Assembly (NCBI RefSeq): GCF_004115215.2
Contig: NC_041729.1
Location: forward strand, 138,874,056-138,938,055
Length of the DNA: 64,000 nt
Reading direction: 5' to 3'
Origin: Ornithorhynchus anatinus
Taxonomy: Eukaryota > Chordata > Mammalia > Monotremata > Ornithorhynchidae
The position numbers were made by a program, and so were the translations under genes. Under the pieces are notes generated by a model. The model was not told the DNA's origin, made no database searches, and saw only the letters and a program-made list of their open reading frames with translations. Each line of letters starts with the position of its first letter. Position 1 is the first letter of the stretch. Of this stretch, positions 46,425 through 58,002 are shown in pieces.

Positions 46425-47624
46425 GTTACAATATTCAATATAGATCTGTAAGGGTGAAAACAGACATAACCCGTTGCCCTTAAAGCTGACTCAACCTCAT
46501 CAACTGAAGGTGGGCGAGGTAGCTATTTATAGTCTGTGGTGGGCGTGGTGTTCCTTTACACCAACAACAGAATGGATTTAAATATTGCTCAAGTTTTCTA
46601 AAGAGACTTCAGGGTGTGGCTGAAATTGAGTATATGGAAAGGACTTGATTGAAGCTTGACTTAGAGACACAACATACAGTAATGCAAAATAGAACCTGCA
46701 AACAAAAGAGAGTTAGGTTGGTTAAAAGTTGGTTTCGACAATGGCCAAAAGAGGAAAACCGTTTATAACACACTTGACCCTGATGACCCTGAAGCTCCCC
46801 ACCAGCCCACCAAACCCTCAGCACAACAAAAAACCAGTGTAGGGTCTGTCTATGAGTCCCCAGCTTGAGGTACTAGGTGTGATCTTCTGCCATCACCCCT
46901 CTTGACAATTTTTTAATAGTATTTATGATGTGGTATGTGCCATACCACTGTTCTAAGCACTAAGATAGATACAAGGTAATCAGGTTAGACACAGTTCATG
47001 TCCCACATGGGGCTCACAATCTTAATCCCCATTTTATGGATGAGGTAACTGAGGCACTGAGAAGTTAAATGATTTGCCGTAGGTAACGCAGCAGACAAAT
47101 GATGGAGCTGAAATTAGAATCTAGAACCTTCTGAATTGCAGGACCATGTTCTGTCAACTAGATCATGCTGTCCACCTCTATTGGCCAGCTGTACCAGGGA
47201 TGCAATCATCACTCAAGATCCCAGATGATGGGGAGTTTGCTGTGTGACTTTGGGCATGTCAACTTCTCTGTGCCTCAGTAACCTCATCTGTAAAATGGGG
47301 ATGAAGACTATGAGCCCCTCGTGGTATATGGATTGTTTCCAACCTGATTAGCTTGTCACATCATAAGTGCCCAACAAATAGCATTTAAAAAACAATCAAA
47401 GATTCAAGATCCAAGACTCAGCACGACCTGTCTGGAGACCTGAGATGGCTGCCTGTTCTTGTCATGTGCCTGTTCTACGTCAATTGATCAGTCATATTTA
47501 TCGAGCACTCACTGTGTGCACAGCACTGTTGTAAGCACTGGGGTAGAGTACAATTTAACACTATAACAGAATCGGTAGACACATACCTCTAGTCTATTTC
47601 CTTTGTAATCACTGTGGGTTATAA

Positions 47625-47900
47625 GCAATGATAATAATAATAATAATGTTGGTATTTGTTAAGCGCTTACTATGTGCCGAGCACTGTTCTAAGTGCTGGG
47701 GTAAACATAGGGGAATCAGGTTATCCCACGTGGGGCTCACAGTCTTAATCCCCATTTTACAGATGAGGTAACTGAGGCACTAAGAAGTTAAGTGACTTGC
47801 CCAAAGTAACACTCCTGACAAGTGGCTGAGCCGGTATTCGAACCCAGACCTCTGACTCCAAAGCCCATGCTCTTTCCACTGAGCCACGCTGCTTCTCTAT
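47625..47900 (-). mobile_element. Mon-1 SINE, minus strand
   Basis: From aataataataataatgttgg to actgagccacgctgcttctc. The empty site is seen in unit E near 39815 (caagtaatgatctttggctc). Confidence 0.9.
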
Positions 47901-48174
47901 CTTTGGCTCCTCCAAGCATGTGTGCTTTCACTGTTTGGCATTTCTGCACATTGTATCATTTGTGCTAAGTACAACTGCTTTCTCGCATCGAAGGGAAGAA
48001 CTAGTTCCCAGCTTGAAACCCAGAGTTTGTCCTTGTGCTCGCTCACTAACCAGTTGCACCCTGAAACCTACTCAGGTGACCTCTAGGGGTAAGACCAAGT
48101 CTCGACTGGATGAGGGGACTGACCAGTGGGCTGGCAGAGAGCATCCCTGTCCAGAGATCTCTCTAATCCATCAA

Positions 48175-49498
48175 ATATAATGTCCAAATTGACATTTTTT
48201 CTCCAAGTTGAATTAATATTCTGAGTCCAAGTTGAGTCCATTCTACTCAACAAATGTTCAAAGTAGGTTGAGTAAAGGAGTCTAGGAAACAAGAGGGAGA
48301 TTCAGTTATTCAGTCATATTTATTGAGCACTTATTGTGTGCAGAGCACTGTACAAAGCGCTTGGGAAAGTAAGATACAACAATAAGCTGACATTCCCTAC
48401 CCACAATGAGCTCAATGTCTAGAGTGGAGAGACAAACATCAATACAAATAAATAAAAATTAGTCATGTACATAAGTGCCACAAAAATACAAATTGTCAAT
48501 TCTGTGGTGTTTCCAGTGACAATGTAGGGATCAAAAGCTGGACAATGAAAAAACAGGATAGAAAGAACATCAATACTTTTGGAATGTGGTTTTGGAGAAG
48601 GCTTTTGCAAATACCATGGACTGCCCAAAAATCAAACAAATGAATTTTGGAGTAAATTAAGCCAATGTGGTTTTTAGAAGGCCAAATGATTTTACTTAGA
48701 TTAGCATATTTTGGACACATAATCAGGACGACTAATTCTCTGGAGAAGACACAAATGCTAGGGAAAGTCCAGGTAAAACATGGAAGAGGCAGACCAGCAG
48801 CTAGATGGATAGAAACCATAACAACGGTAACGGATTAACTCTTAGGAAGGTTGCAGATTATGGCAGAAGACAGGACAGTCTGGAGAAAATATATCCTTAG
48901 AGTTGCTATGAATATGAAATGATTCGATGGCACTTGATAATAAAACATAAATGTTTTGGGGCTGGGAGGGGGGGAAGAGCAAAGGGATAAAAAAAAAATT
49001 ACAGATATGTGCATAAGTGCTTTGGTGCGGAGAAGGTGGTGGGGAGAGCAAAGGGAGCAAGTCAGGGCAATGCAGAAGGGAGTGGGAGATAAGGAAAAGT
49101 GGGGCTTAGTCTGGGAAGGACTCCTGGAGGAGATGGGCCTTCAATAAGACTATGAACGAGGGGCAAGTAGTTATCTGTCGGATCAGAAGAGGGAGTGAGT
49201 TCCAGACCAGAGATACGATGTGGGCTAGGGGTTGGTGGTGAGACAGGCGAGATCGAGGCAAATCTGTCTATTAGACTGTAAGCCCGTTAAACGGCAGGGA
49301 CTGTCTCTATCTGTTGCCGACTTGTTCATTCCAAGCGCTTAGTACAGTGCTCTGCACATAGTAAGCGCTCAATAAATACTATTGAATGAATGCCCACACG
49401 CTGACCATTCAATCCTGGACCCTGCCACCCTCTACCAAAGATTGAATTAGGGATCCAGATGCTCAAAGACAAACCCATCCAAGCATCAGAGAAGATAA
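48175..49498. other. Flank of receptor F with nested LINEs
   Basis: Unit sequence, then a reverse L2 (48303-48482 and 48947-49262) interrupted by an RTE-type LINE end, then a young plus-strand L2 3' end at 49263-49392. Unit sequence resumes at about 49393 (ctgaccattcaatcctgg). No gene. Confidence 0.65.
48483..48946 (+). mobile_element. RTE/BovB-like LINE 3' end
   Basis: The plus strand reads, with breaks, the C-terminal end of an RTE-type protein: FGMWFWRRLL with IPWTAQKSN near 48573-48640, then YFGHI near 48710 and SLEKTQMLGKV near 48735-48768. The 3' end is tatgaaatgattcgatggc. It splits an L2, with acataagtgc on the left and acataaatgt on the right as a decayed target repeat. The family assignment rests on remembered motifs. 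Confidence 0.5.
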
Positions 49499-50128
49499 TG
49501 TTGCAAGCCCCCAGTTTATACCAACCAGACCTTCCTGGACCAGGGGAGCCTCAATGACACATAGAAGTCAAACCACACCTATGATAATCAAGGTTACTGT
49601 GAAAAGTTTTTTACTTAGTTTTATCAACGTGCAAGGGAGTGACACATACACACACTCACTCACTCCACCACCCTAAGGTCCAATAAGTCTGGTCACAAGA
49701 GCCCATTCTGCCACGCTTCTTCTTTCTGCTTCCAAGTTCTGCTGCCTTATGCTGCTTTAGTGTACTGCTCTCCTGCTGCTTCAGTGCTTGTTTCTCTCTG
49801 CGTCTCAGCATGCCTCTGTCTGCATGCCTCTGTCCCTGGTGCCTCCATCCTGTCTCCAGCTGCACCTCTTTTGGCATGCCCCCTTGGCAATTCAAAGTGA
49901 CCTTTTTTTTATCTGCTTTGGACGTCGCAGCTAGGGCTTTAAATGGCAGTCACTGATTGGCCCAGGCCCATTACCAGGTAGAACAGGGAGAGAAAAGCCA
50001 CCTCCCTCCATGATTCGCCCCCACAGGCCTGCAATCACCTGCCCCCAGTAAAGCCCATCAGTGCCTGTGCAAAGTCTCTGCCTTGTTGTTCACGGGATCG
50101 CAGTCACACGACAGCTTGTTGTGGGCTC
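49499..50128 (-). mobile_element. Solo LTR fossil, family 1, copy 2
   Basis: About 630 bp, alignable end to end with 14833-15455 (for example ggagcctcaatgacacatag and tagaacagggagagaa). It lies at a different place in its unit, so it is an independent insertion, not a duplication of the first. A 5-bp repeat is not clear here. No coding part. Confidence 0.6.
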
Positions 50129-50846
50129 CTTCTTATATCCGGCCTGATCCAAATACTCAAAGACAGATCTGCCCAGCCTTTGGGAAATACAGGAATTCCT
50201 TCCTACTTCTGGCTTGATGCAGAAGCACATGGGTATTCGGAATATTGTAATGATCATCAACTTAGTATGGGGCTGCTGTGCTACTTACTCTCTTGAAAGT
50301 TCCCAATCAACCAGTCAATGAATGGATGATATTTGCTTAGTGTGTAGAGTATATAGAGCACTGTATTGTGTGCATGGGGTAATGCAATTCAATAGGGTTG
50401 GTAAACACATTCTCTGCCCTCAAGCAGCACACAAAGGAACTAAATCATTCTAGGGCTTGTCAGTTTCATTGTAGAATGAAAGGAAAAACAGGAGAAACTA
50501 GTCAATTTTTTACACAGTTATGGACAAACTTACCATGACTTCAGCCCTGAAGAAAGTAAAAATGGAAATGTCTTTCTGGGATGGGAAGGTGTCTGGAGGC
50601 TTGAGCTCATGAAATCACTGCACTGAATCTCAGCTCGACAGCAAGTTTTAGATGAAAACCTAGGGTTGGGAGGGACTAGATCTTGACTATCAGGAAGTCT
50701 GTTCAAAGTAACCCGATGCCAACTGCGAACTGGGACGCCACTGCAAAGCTATCCACCCGACTTCCCCTTCAAGAGCAGCCGGCAACTGGCTCCTCCTCCT
50801 TCTTGTACTTTTCTGGACCCTGCACTGATGATATTGGATGATTAAG
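50129..50846. other. Near 3' flank of receptor F
   Basis: Unit sequence matching 40360-41130 of unit E (gcttgatgcagaagcacatg, then atccacccgacttcccc). No gene. Confidence 0.6.
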
Positions 50847-51555
50847 TGTACTGGACGATTTACCATCCTGTCTCAGTTCTGTCTCCTTCCCATATTGTAC
50901 TAGGCAATTGACCATACTGTCTCTATTCTATCTCCTTCCAATATTGTGCTAGACGTCCTGTCTCCATTTAATCTCCTTTCTGTGGTAGATCAATCAGTTA
51001 AGTTTGGGTAACTATGTGTCAATTGCATTACCTTATAACAACCTGGTTCTGAATGGAGGGTGGAGTACGGCAACGGGGAAGAGGATTGTCGCAGATCCCG
51101 ACTCTGCCCCTTGTCAGCTGAGTGACTGTGGGCAAGTCACTTCACTTCTCTGTGCCTCAGTTCCCTCATCTGTAAAATGGGGATGAAGACTGTGAGCCTC
51201 ATGTGGGACAACCTCATTCCCCTGTATCTACCCCAGTGCTTAGAACACTCCTCTGCACGTAGTAAGCGCTTAACAAATACCAACATTATTATTGTGTGGG
51301 ATTTGGGGTGTGCACTGGAAGAGTTGCGATGGAGTGGAATGTGGAAATGCTTGCAAATAAAGGTACCGGGTTCGGGACGGCTCGTGGCTGTTCGTCACTC
51401 GTACCCTGCCGGGGTGAACAGGCGACAGCCACTTTCCGCCCTTTCCTGATCTCTCGGCTTACTCTCTTGAGTCTGTTAATTTGTACACCATGGTCACGAA
51501 ACCCTCTCATGCGATTGTGAGATCGGAGTCATTTCTCTGATAAAAATCCGTAACA
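50847..51555 (+). mobile_element. Solo LTR fossil, family 3
   Basis: Starts TGTACTGG and ends CCGTAACA, with near-matching 5-bp flanks (ttaag at 50842-50846, gtaag at 51556-51560). Unit E shows the empty site (gagtaagaaagtc near 41125). A polyadenylation signal aataaag at about 51357 with a downstream R/U5-like stretch supports a plus-strand LTR. A Mon-1 SINE (51092-51293) lies inside. About 0.5 kb without it, no coding part; looks moderately recent. Confidence 0.6.
51092..51293 (+). mobile_element. Mon-1 SINE in LTR fossil, head missing
   Basis: Begins near gatcccgactctgcccc and ends accaacattattattg. Younger than the LTR that hosts it. Confidence 0.85.
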
Positions 51556-51591
51556 GTAAGAAAGTCCTTTGTGGCCACGGTGGATCCAGGG

Positions 51592-53093
51592 TCACTTTCT
51601 CTCACCGGCCATCCCTGATCAGCTTCAGGAACCCCACTCTGATCTCCTGAGTCATCAGGGCATACACTATGGGGTTGAGAGCCGGGGGGTGACAAGTGCA
51701 GTACATTAAGGAGGACCGGGATGAGGGGCACCTTCTCTTTTGCAGTGTGGGTAATGGGTAAGACGACGATTGCTGTGTAGAAGAAGATGAGGATGATGTG
51801 GGAGCTCCAGCTGGTCAGTGCTTTGGAGGCGGCTTCAGCCAAGTGTATCTTCTTGGAACAGTTCATAAAGCGTGCCTCAAGTCTTGATTTCTTTGGGGAG
51901 TAAACAAAAGTTGATAAGGGGACACTATGGCTCTAGTAACCTGGGAATTTGGAGATGTTTTTAAAAAAAGGCCCGGGGGTGAGTAAAACAGTAGGCAATG
52001 AAAGGGATGGGGGAGAAGGAGACTTCAAATGAGTTGACAAAGATTATTAGTAACAACTGCAACAGCTCCTGCTACTAAGGAACTCCTTGTTGGCCTCCTT
52101 AGAGAGCCCACCAAGAAGAGCTGCTGCTGTCACACAGGCGAGACTTCATTCATTCAATCGCATTTATTGAGCGCTTACTGTGTGCAGAGCACTGTACTAA
52201 GTGCTTGGAAAGTACAATTCGACAACAGATAAAGGCAATCCCTACCCAACAACGGGCTCACAGTCTAGAAGGGGGGGAGACAGACTGTAAAATGGGGATT
52301 AAGACTGTGAGCCCCACGTGGGACAACCTGATTCCCCTATGTCTACCCCAGAGGTTAGAACAGTGCTCGGCACATAGTAAGCGCTTAACAAATACCAACA
52401 TTATTATCTTCAGTACAGCCCGCAAGATCAGGGCGTGGAGATAATTAGACCCATGTCACTGCCCAACAAGAACCAAGCCATGGTCAACTGGAAAATGCTG
52501 TTGGCCTTCCTGTCATCACATGCCAGGCTGGTGACAGCCAGGTTGGAGCACAGAGAGTGGTCAATCCTGTTCCTGGAGCAGTAATTACATCTTGCGGCCA
52601 GGACAGTCCCCGGAATGGCTAGGAGACCAATCCTGAACACCATGAGCAAGGTGGCCTTGAGGACAAAACCTGTGATGACAGAGGGGTAGTAGAGGGGATG
52701 ACAGATGGCCACATACCTGTCAATTGCCATGCAGAGGAAGATGTAGAACTCCAGCCCTACGAAGACGTGAATAGCATAAATCTGAAAGAAGCACTCTGGG
52801 AAGCTGATGGTGCTGGCATTGAACCAGAACATGGCCAGGATCCTGGGCATGATGGTGGTGCTTAGACCCATGTCCACCAGGGCCAGGACAACCAGGAAAT
52901 AGAACATTGGCTGGTGCAAAACCGTTTCCTGCTATATAGTGAGCAGAATCATGACATTGGCCAAAAGGGCTGAAAAAGGCTGAGAGATAGAGAAGGGTCA
53001 GTGGGAGGGAGAGCCAGTGCTGCCAGCTATGAATGCCCGGGAAACCCATGAGGATGAACTCGGTGACCTGGTGGCCCCTATGGACCCAAAAAT
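51592..53093 (-). pseudogene. Olfactory receptor F, decayed, with 560-bp insertion
   Basis: A relic of the OR56B-like class I receptor, closest to E by shared flanks. The aligned start (53091-53093) is ATT, followed by a deletion of the glycosylation region. TM1 carries an extra gctgaaaaag-type segment near 52970 that shifts the frame. From LHQP-type MHQPMFYFL to GSDMGLII (52919 to about 52440) the frame is open, with [15 protein letters not shown], one missing Glu in VITGF, and [15 protein letters not shown] 560-bp insertion (51848-52407) then separates TM5 from TM6. The rest (SSHIIL to the C-terminus, 51592-51847) carries more shifts. Acceptor (ctccag|agatctc) at 53197-53198 and donor at 54229-54230 both survive. 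Confidence 0.88.
51848..52407. other. Composite insertion inside receptor F
   Basis: Three parts: 51848-52144 unassigned (no repeat family recognised), 52145-52285 a reverse young L2 end, and 52286-52407 the 3' half of a Mon-1 SINE ending aacattattat. It splits the coding exon between agtgta and cttcagtac (plus strand). Confidence 0.7.
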
Positions 53094-54224
53094 CTTTTGG
53101 GGATGCACGGGCCAATCACAGGATGTATATGAAGAAACTGTCTTTGTATTACCCAACCCTTCTAATTCCTTTGCATCAGGGTCACCGCTGAGATCTCTGG
53201 AGAAAAAAAAAATCTTCTTTTGATGCCTCTCTGTCTATCTGGATGCCTTGTGTGATTTGGGAGATTTAACTTAGAAGGGTTCACTTCTGAGAAAATGCAG
53301 GTCTTTCCAGATATTGGGATGAGTGGGAAACTAAACAGGGGAAGACCAAAGCAAGAGGCATCAGAGGAGTATCAGGCTATGCCCCATTGCTAGCAAAATA
53401 TTTTCATTGCCTGGTAGATAGCTGAACAGAGTTTAGCCTTGCTAAAGATGGTTATGAGTCTTTTCTTGGCTGACCCCAAAGGTAGCAGAAATGATCTGGA
53501 ATAAAATAGAAAGGAAACTTTTGGTGCGATTTCAAATGGACAAAAAGCAAATCATTTTACTCATAGAATAGTAATAATAATAGTATTTATTAAACACTGT
53601 GTGGAGAGCATTGTACTGGGAAAATATACAGAAATTGGAATGAAACTTGGTCCTTGGCTCTCAGGTGGATTAACAACCTGAGAATACAAATCGGGGAGAA
53701 GAGCCGATTATTTATTGTAATAAAACAATAAACAGCAAAACAGGGTAAACCTAAAGCCAAATTATTGTAACGAACAGAATAATTGGCAAGGTTCTGTGGC
53801 TAGACGATAGTCATTTCAGGCTCCATGTGGCTCAGAGTCAAAGCCTCACCCAGAGCCACAGTCACAGCCAGAGCAGCCTCTAGTCTCCCTGGGGTTTTGT
53901 AGAGACCTCATGCTGTGGGTGCTGTTGTCCTTTCCTCCGGGTACTTGAAGCCATGTTGGGGTGCAATCTCCTCTTTCCCCAGAGACTCTAGTGCTTAAAA
54001 ATTATAGTTCTTTTCAATATAAAAATACAAGTCTTGGAGGCAGTGGAGGAATGCTGGGAAAGGCACTCGAGCATTGACTTACACCTTTGTGGGTCTGGTT
54101 CCTTTTGGTTCTCTGTGACCTTCCCTCCGAGTTGACACTGCTAGCCCCTGTACTCTGAGGAGAAATCTGATTCTTCTTCTTCTCAGAACTAGTCCTCTCC
54201 AAACCAATCCTATCTGGGTTGAAT
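53094..54224 (-). other. Predicted intron and leader of receptor F
   Basis: Non-coding, closely colinear with the introns of E and G: gctgaccccaaaggtagcag (53471), tccctggggttttgtagaga (53885). A reverse L2 scrap lies at about 53570-53630. Few insertions although the gene is dead. Confidence 0.6.
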
Positions 54225-54350
54225 ACTCACCAGTGGTCTGCTGAGTGGCCAGGGCTTCCCATCTCTGACAGGGGCTGCGGTGGGACTCTGGCTTATTCGT
54301 CAGGTTCCATGAGGGTTGAGGTTTTGATGCTCTGGGGATTTACAATGAGT
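54225..54350 (-). promoter_or_regulatory. Receptor F promoter and exon 1 cassette
   Basis: Minus strand: ATTGTAAAT at 54338-54346 in the TATA position, then the donor GTGAGTA (GT at 54229-54230). The TATA match is poor. No repeat insertion. Confidence 0.4.
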
Positions 54351-55299
54351 AGGGGCAGGGAAGAGCCACTTTATAGTTGCAGGGGGAGGGCGGACTGGGC
54401 CTTGGACCTGCTTGGAACCCTAGAGTAGCACCTGGTACCCAGATCACAAGGGAGAGGGTCTTTGGTGACATCAATTTTGAATTCTGGCCCTCAAACATTA
54501 TAATATTTGTCCTTTTTACTTAGTGCATGGGGTGTGTTTAATGTCTGTCTCCCTCTCTAGACTGTTAGCTCCCTGTGGGCAGGGAATGTGTCTGTTTATT
54601 GTTATACTCTCCCAAGTGCTTGGTACAGACCTTTGCACACAATAAGAACTCAATAAATATGACTGACAATGAATGAACGAATGTATGAATGAAAGGAGGT
54701 AAGTTGACTGAATGCTTTAAAGTTAATGGTGAGGAGTTTTTTTTTTCATTCATTCAATCATATTTAAGCACTTACTATGTACAGAGCATTGTTCTAAGCA
54801 CTGGGGGAGATACAAAATAATCAGGTTGTCTGCAGTGGGGCTCACACTCTTAATCCCCATTTTACAGGTAAGGTAGGTGAGGCACAGAGAATAATAATAA
54901 TAATAATAATGGCATTTGTTAAGCACTTACTATGTGCCAAGCACTGTTCTAAGCGCTGGGTAGACACAAGGTAGTCAGGTTATCCCATGTGGGGCTCACA
55001 GCCTTAATCCTCATTTTACAGATGAGGGAACTGAGGCATAGGGAAGTTAAGTAACTTGCCCAAAGTCACACTGCTGACAAGTAGTTCAGCCAGGATTAGA
55101 ACCCACGACCTATGACTCTCGAGCCCGTGCTCTTTCCAGTGAGCCATGCTGCTTCTCATTCATTGAGTGCTTACTATGTGCAGAGCACTGTACTAAGTGC
55201 TTGGGAGAATATGTTAGAATTAGCAGACAAATTCCCTGCCCATAACGAGATTACAGTGCTACTATGCACCAAACACTGTATTAAGTGCTAGGGTACATA
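54351..55299. repeat. Upstream flank of F, then L2 and SINE block
   Basis: Unit sequence to about 54535, a plus L2 end (54535-54700), reverse Mon-type SINEs in tandem (about 54770-54890 and 54891-55160) and a reverse L2 end (55155-55260). No gene. Confidence 0.65.
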
Positions 55300-55566
55300 A
55301 AATAATAATAATGTTGGTATTTGTTAAGCGCTTACTATGTGCCGAGCACTGTTCTAAGCGCTGGGGTAGACACAGGGGAATCTGGTTGTCCCACGTGGGG
55401 CTCACAGTCTTCATCCCCATTTTACAGATGAGGGAACTGAGGCACCGAGAAGTGAAGTGACTTGCCCAAAGTCACACAGCTGACAAGTGGCCGAGCTGGG
55501 ATTTGAACCCGTGACCTCTGACTCCAAAGCCCGTGCTCTTTCCACTGAGCCACGCTGCTTCTCAGT
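55300..55566 (-). mobile_element. Mon-1 SINE, minus strand, full length
   Basis: From aataataatgttggtatttg to ccactgagccacgctgcttctc. Close to consensus, probably recent. Confidence 0.92.
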
Positions 55567-56300
55567 GTGATAAAAGATAATTGAGTCTCACATACAGCAT
55601 GCAGTAAAGTGGAAGGTGGAAAAGGTCTTGAATCCCCATTTTGCAAATGAGGAAACTAAGATGCAGAGAAATTAAATGAGTCTACAAGGTCACATAACAT
55701 GTCCATGGCAGAGCTAGAATTAGAAGCCAGTTCCTCTAACTTCCAGGCCCGTGCTTTTTCCTCTGTGCTATGCTACAAGCTGATGAGATAGGAAGGATAG
55801 CAATCTTGTCTACAGTGATGGGGAAGGATGAGGTTTGGGTGGGAAGATACGGAGTTCTGTTTGGGACATGTTTAGTTTGAAATGTTGGTGGGACACCCGG
55901 TTAGAGATGTCATGAAAGCAGGAGGAAATGCAAGCCTGCACAAAAGCAGAGAGGTCAGTGCTGGAAAGGTAAATTTGTGAATTTTCTGTGTAAAGATGAA
56001 TTTGAAGTCATGGGAGTGAATGCAATTTCCAAGGGAGTGGGTGTTAGGCTGGTGAATAAGAGACCCAGACTTGAGCTCTGAGAGACCCCCATTGTCCAAG
56101 GGTGTTGGCAGAAAAGGAGCTGGAAAAGGGGCTGGAAAGAAGCAGCTAGGAGAGAACAATGCTAATGAGGAATATGTACATAAGTGCTGTGGGGCTGAGG
56201 GTGGTATGAATATCCAGTGCTTAGAGGGAACAGATCTGAGTTCATAATAACACAGAAGGGAGAGGGAGTTGTGGAAAAGAGGGGCAAGACATGACTTAAT
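55567..56300 (-). mobile_element. L2 fragment with nested SINE, shared with unit H
   Basis: An old reverse SINE (about 55560-55790) continues into reverse L2 sequence (gaggtttgggtgggaagat onward). The same junctions recur at 62820-63560, ahead of the same unit sequence (tcatgtttaggggg near 56358, tcatgtttaggggagc near 63619). The insertion therefore predates the G/H duplication. Confidence 0.7.
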
Positions 56301-58002
56301 TGGGAAAGACTGTGGATTGGGGAGTTGGGCTTAAGAGGGTTTAAATGGATGATAGCTATCATGTTTAGGGGGACAGAACTCCCAATGGGAACTGAGGGGT
56401 CTTTAGAGAGCACAGGCCAAAGCACCAGAGTTGTTAGGCACAGGATAGTAGGACACAACCAGAAATTTCTCCAGACTAGACTAGCTAAACTGGCACAGGA
56501 GACTACAGAACCAACTAATGCTAGAAAAAATGATGATATAAATTCTATTACTTTTTAGGCACTTACTTTGTGCCGAGCATTGAACTAAGTGTTGGACTAG
56601 GTACAAAGTAATAAGGTTGAACACAGTCCCCCTCCCACATAGGGCTCACAGTCTAAGTAAGAGGGAGTAGGATTTAATCCCCATTTTACAGATGAGGAAA
56701 CAGTGGCACAGAGAAGTTAAGAAACTTGTCCAAGGTCACAGAGTTGATGAGTAGCTGAGCCTTTTTTTAAATGACACTTGTTAAGCTCTTATTACATGCT
56801 AGACACTGTACTAAGCAGTGGGGTAGGTACAACCTAATCAAGTTGGACACAGCCCATTTCCCACATGGGAATTACCATTTTAATCCCTAATTTATGTATG
56901 AGTTAACTGAGGCACAGAGAAATAAAGTGACTTGTCCAAGGTCAAGGTCACCCAACTAACAAGTGGCAAAGCTGGGATTAGAACCCAGGTCCTTCTGTTT
57001 CTCAGGCCAGTGCCTTTCCACTAGCACATGCTAAAATAATAGTTAATTCAATATCAAAATTGACTTTATTTCTCCAAATTGGGTTATTCTTATCAGTTCA
57101 AGTTGCATCTGCTCCCTCTAAGACCCCAGATCTGCAGTAAATGTCCAAAGCAAGTTGAGCATTTCAGATATGAGAAGAGCATCAGTAGTCTAGTTTGCTC
57201 ACAGCTGACCATTCAGTCTTGGATCCTAGCAACCCTTCCAGCAGCCTTAGACTGGATTAGAGAACCAGACGTTCAATGCCCAGTCTACCCAGGAATTAGG
57301 GGAAACATGAGTTCTTCCTTCTGGACTGAGCCAGTAAATGCAGCATGTGGAAGCATGATCACTGTGATGACCATCAACCTATGTTTGCTGAAACTCAGAT
57401 AGAGCCTTGTATGGGTTTGGATACTTCTTACTCTCTCAAATATATCAATCAATCAATCAAAGAAGCAATGTGGCCTAGTGGAAAAAGCACAGGCCTGGAA
57501 GTCAGAGGACATGGCTTCTAAATTAGTACTGGCTCTGCCACTTGTTTGCTGAGTGTCCTTGAGTAAAGCACTTAACTGCTTTGTGCCTCAGGCACTTCAT
57601 TTGTAAAATGGGGATTAAAACTGTGAATCCCAAGTGGGACAGGGACTGTGTCCAAACTGAGTATCTTGTTTTAAGCCAGTGCTTATAACAGAGCTGGCAC
57701 AACAGCAAGCACTTAACAAATACCTGCCCTGAATTTCAGCTCGAGGAAGTGGGTTTCAGGGGAAACTCTAGGGTTAGAAAGGATTAGATTTCATCATTCT
57801 GAATGTCTGCTCAACATGTCCCAGTGCCACCTGGGAACTGGACCACCACTGTAGACCTGTCAACTTGACTTCCCCTCAAAGAGGGGCCCTGGAGCTGGAC
57901 TTGGAATCCTGCTTCTACTCCTTTTTGTGCTTTCCTAGACCCTGCCTCCTGATATTGGGTGGTTAGGAAAAAAAACCCATTGTAGTCACATTGGACCAAA
58001 GG
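56301..58002. other. 3' flank of receptor G
   Basis: Unit sequence with the marker gggacagaactcccaatggg at about 56369. Repeats: two reverse Mon-type SINEs (about 56530-56760 and 56765-57035) and a plus one (57459-57725). No gene. Confidence 0.6.
57459..57725 (+). mobile_element. Mon-type SINE
   Basis: From aagaagcaatgtggcctagtgg to agcacttaacaaatac. Moderately diverged; just downstream of receptor G. Confidence 0.8.

Larger units (their letters stand above)
45908..48174 (+). mobile_element. LTR fossil, family 2, unit F copy
   Basis: Counterpart of the unit E block at 38597-40103, starting at tgttgtggaaataagtaatg. Sequence on both sides is homologous, so the insertion predates the E/F duplication. 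Extra insertions here: Mon SINE about 46169-46424, an unassigned 350-bp segment about 46430-46790 and a reverse Mon-1 SINE at 47625-47900. Shared with E: reverse SINE about 46910-47170, SINE piece 47220-47390 and L2 end 47480-47590. No coding capacity. Confidence 0.5.

Noticed and set aside
51289-51520. Open frames in the 3' part of the LTR fossil at 50847-51555
   Set aside because: They fall in the R/U5-like non-coding part of the element and have no known protein features.
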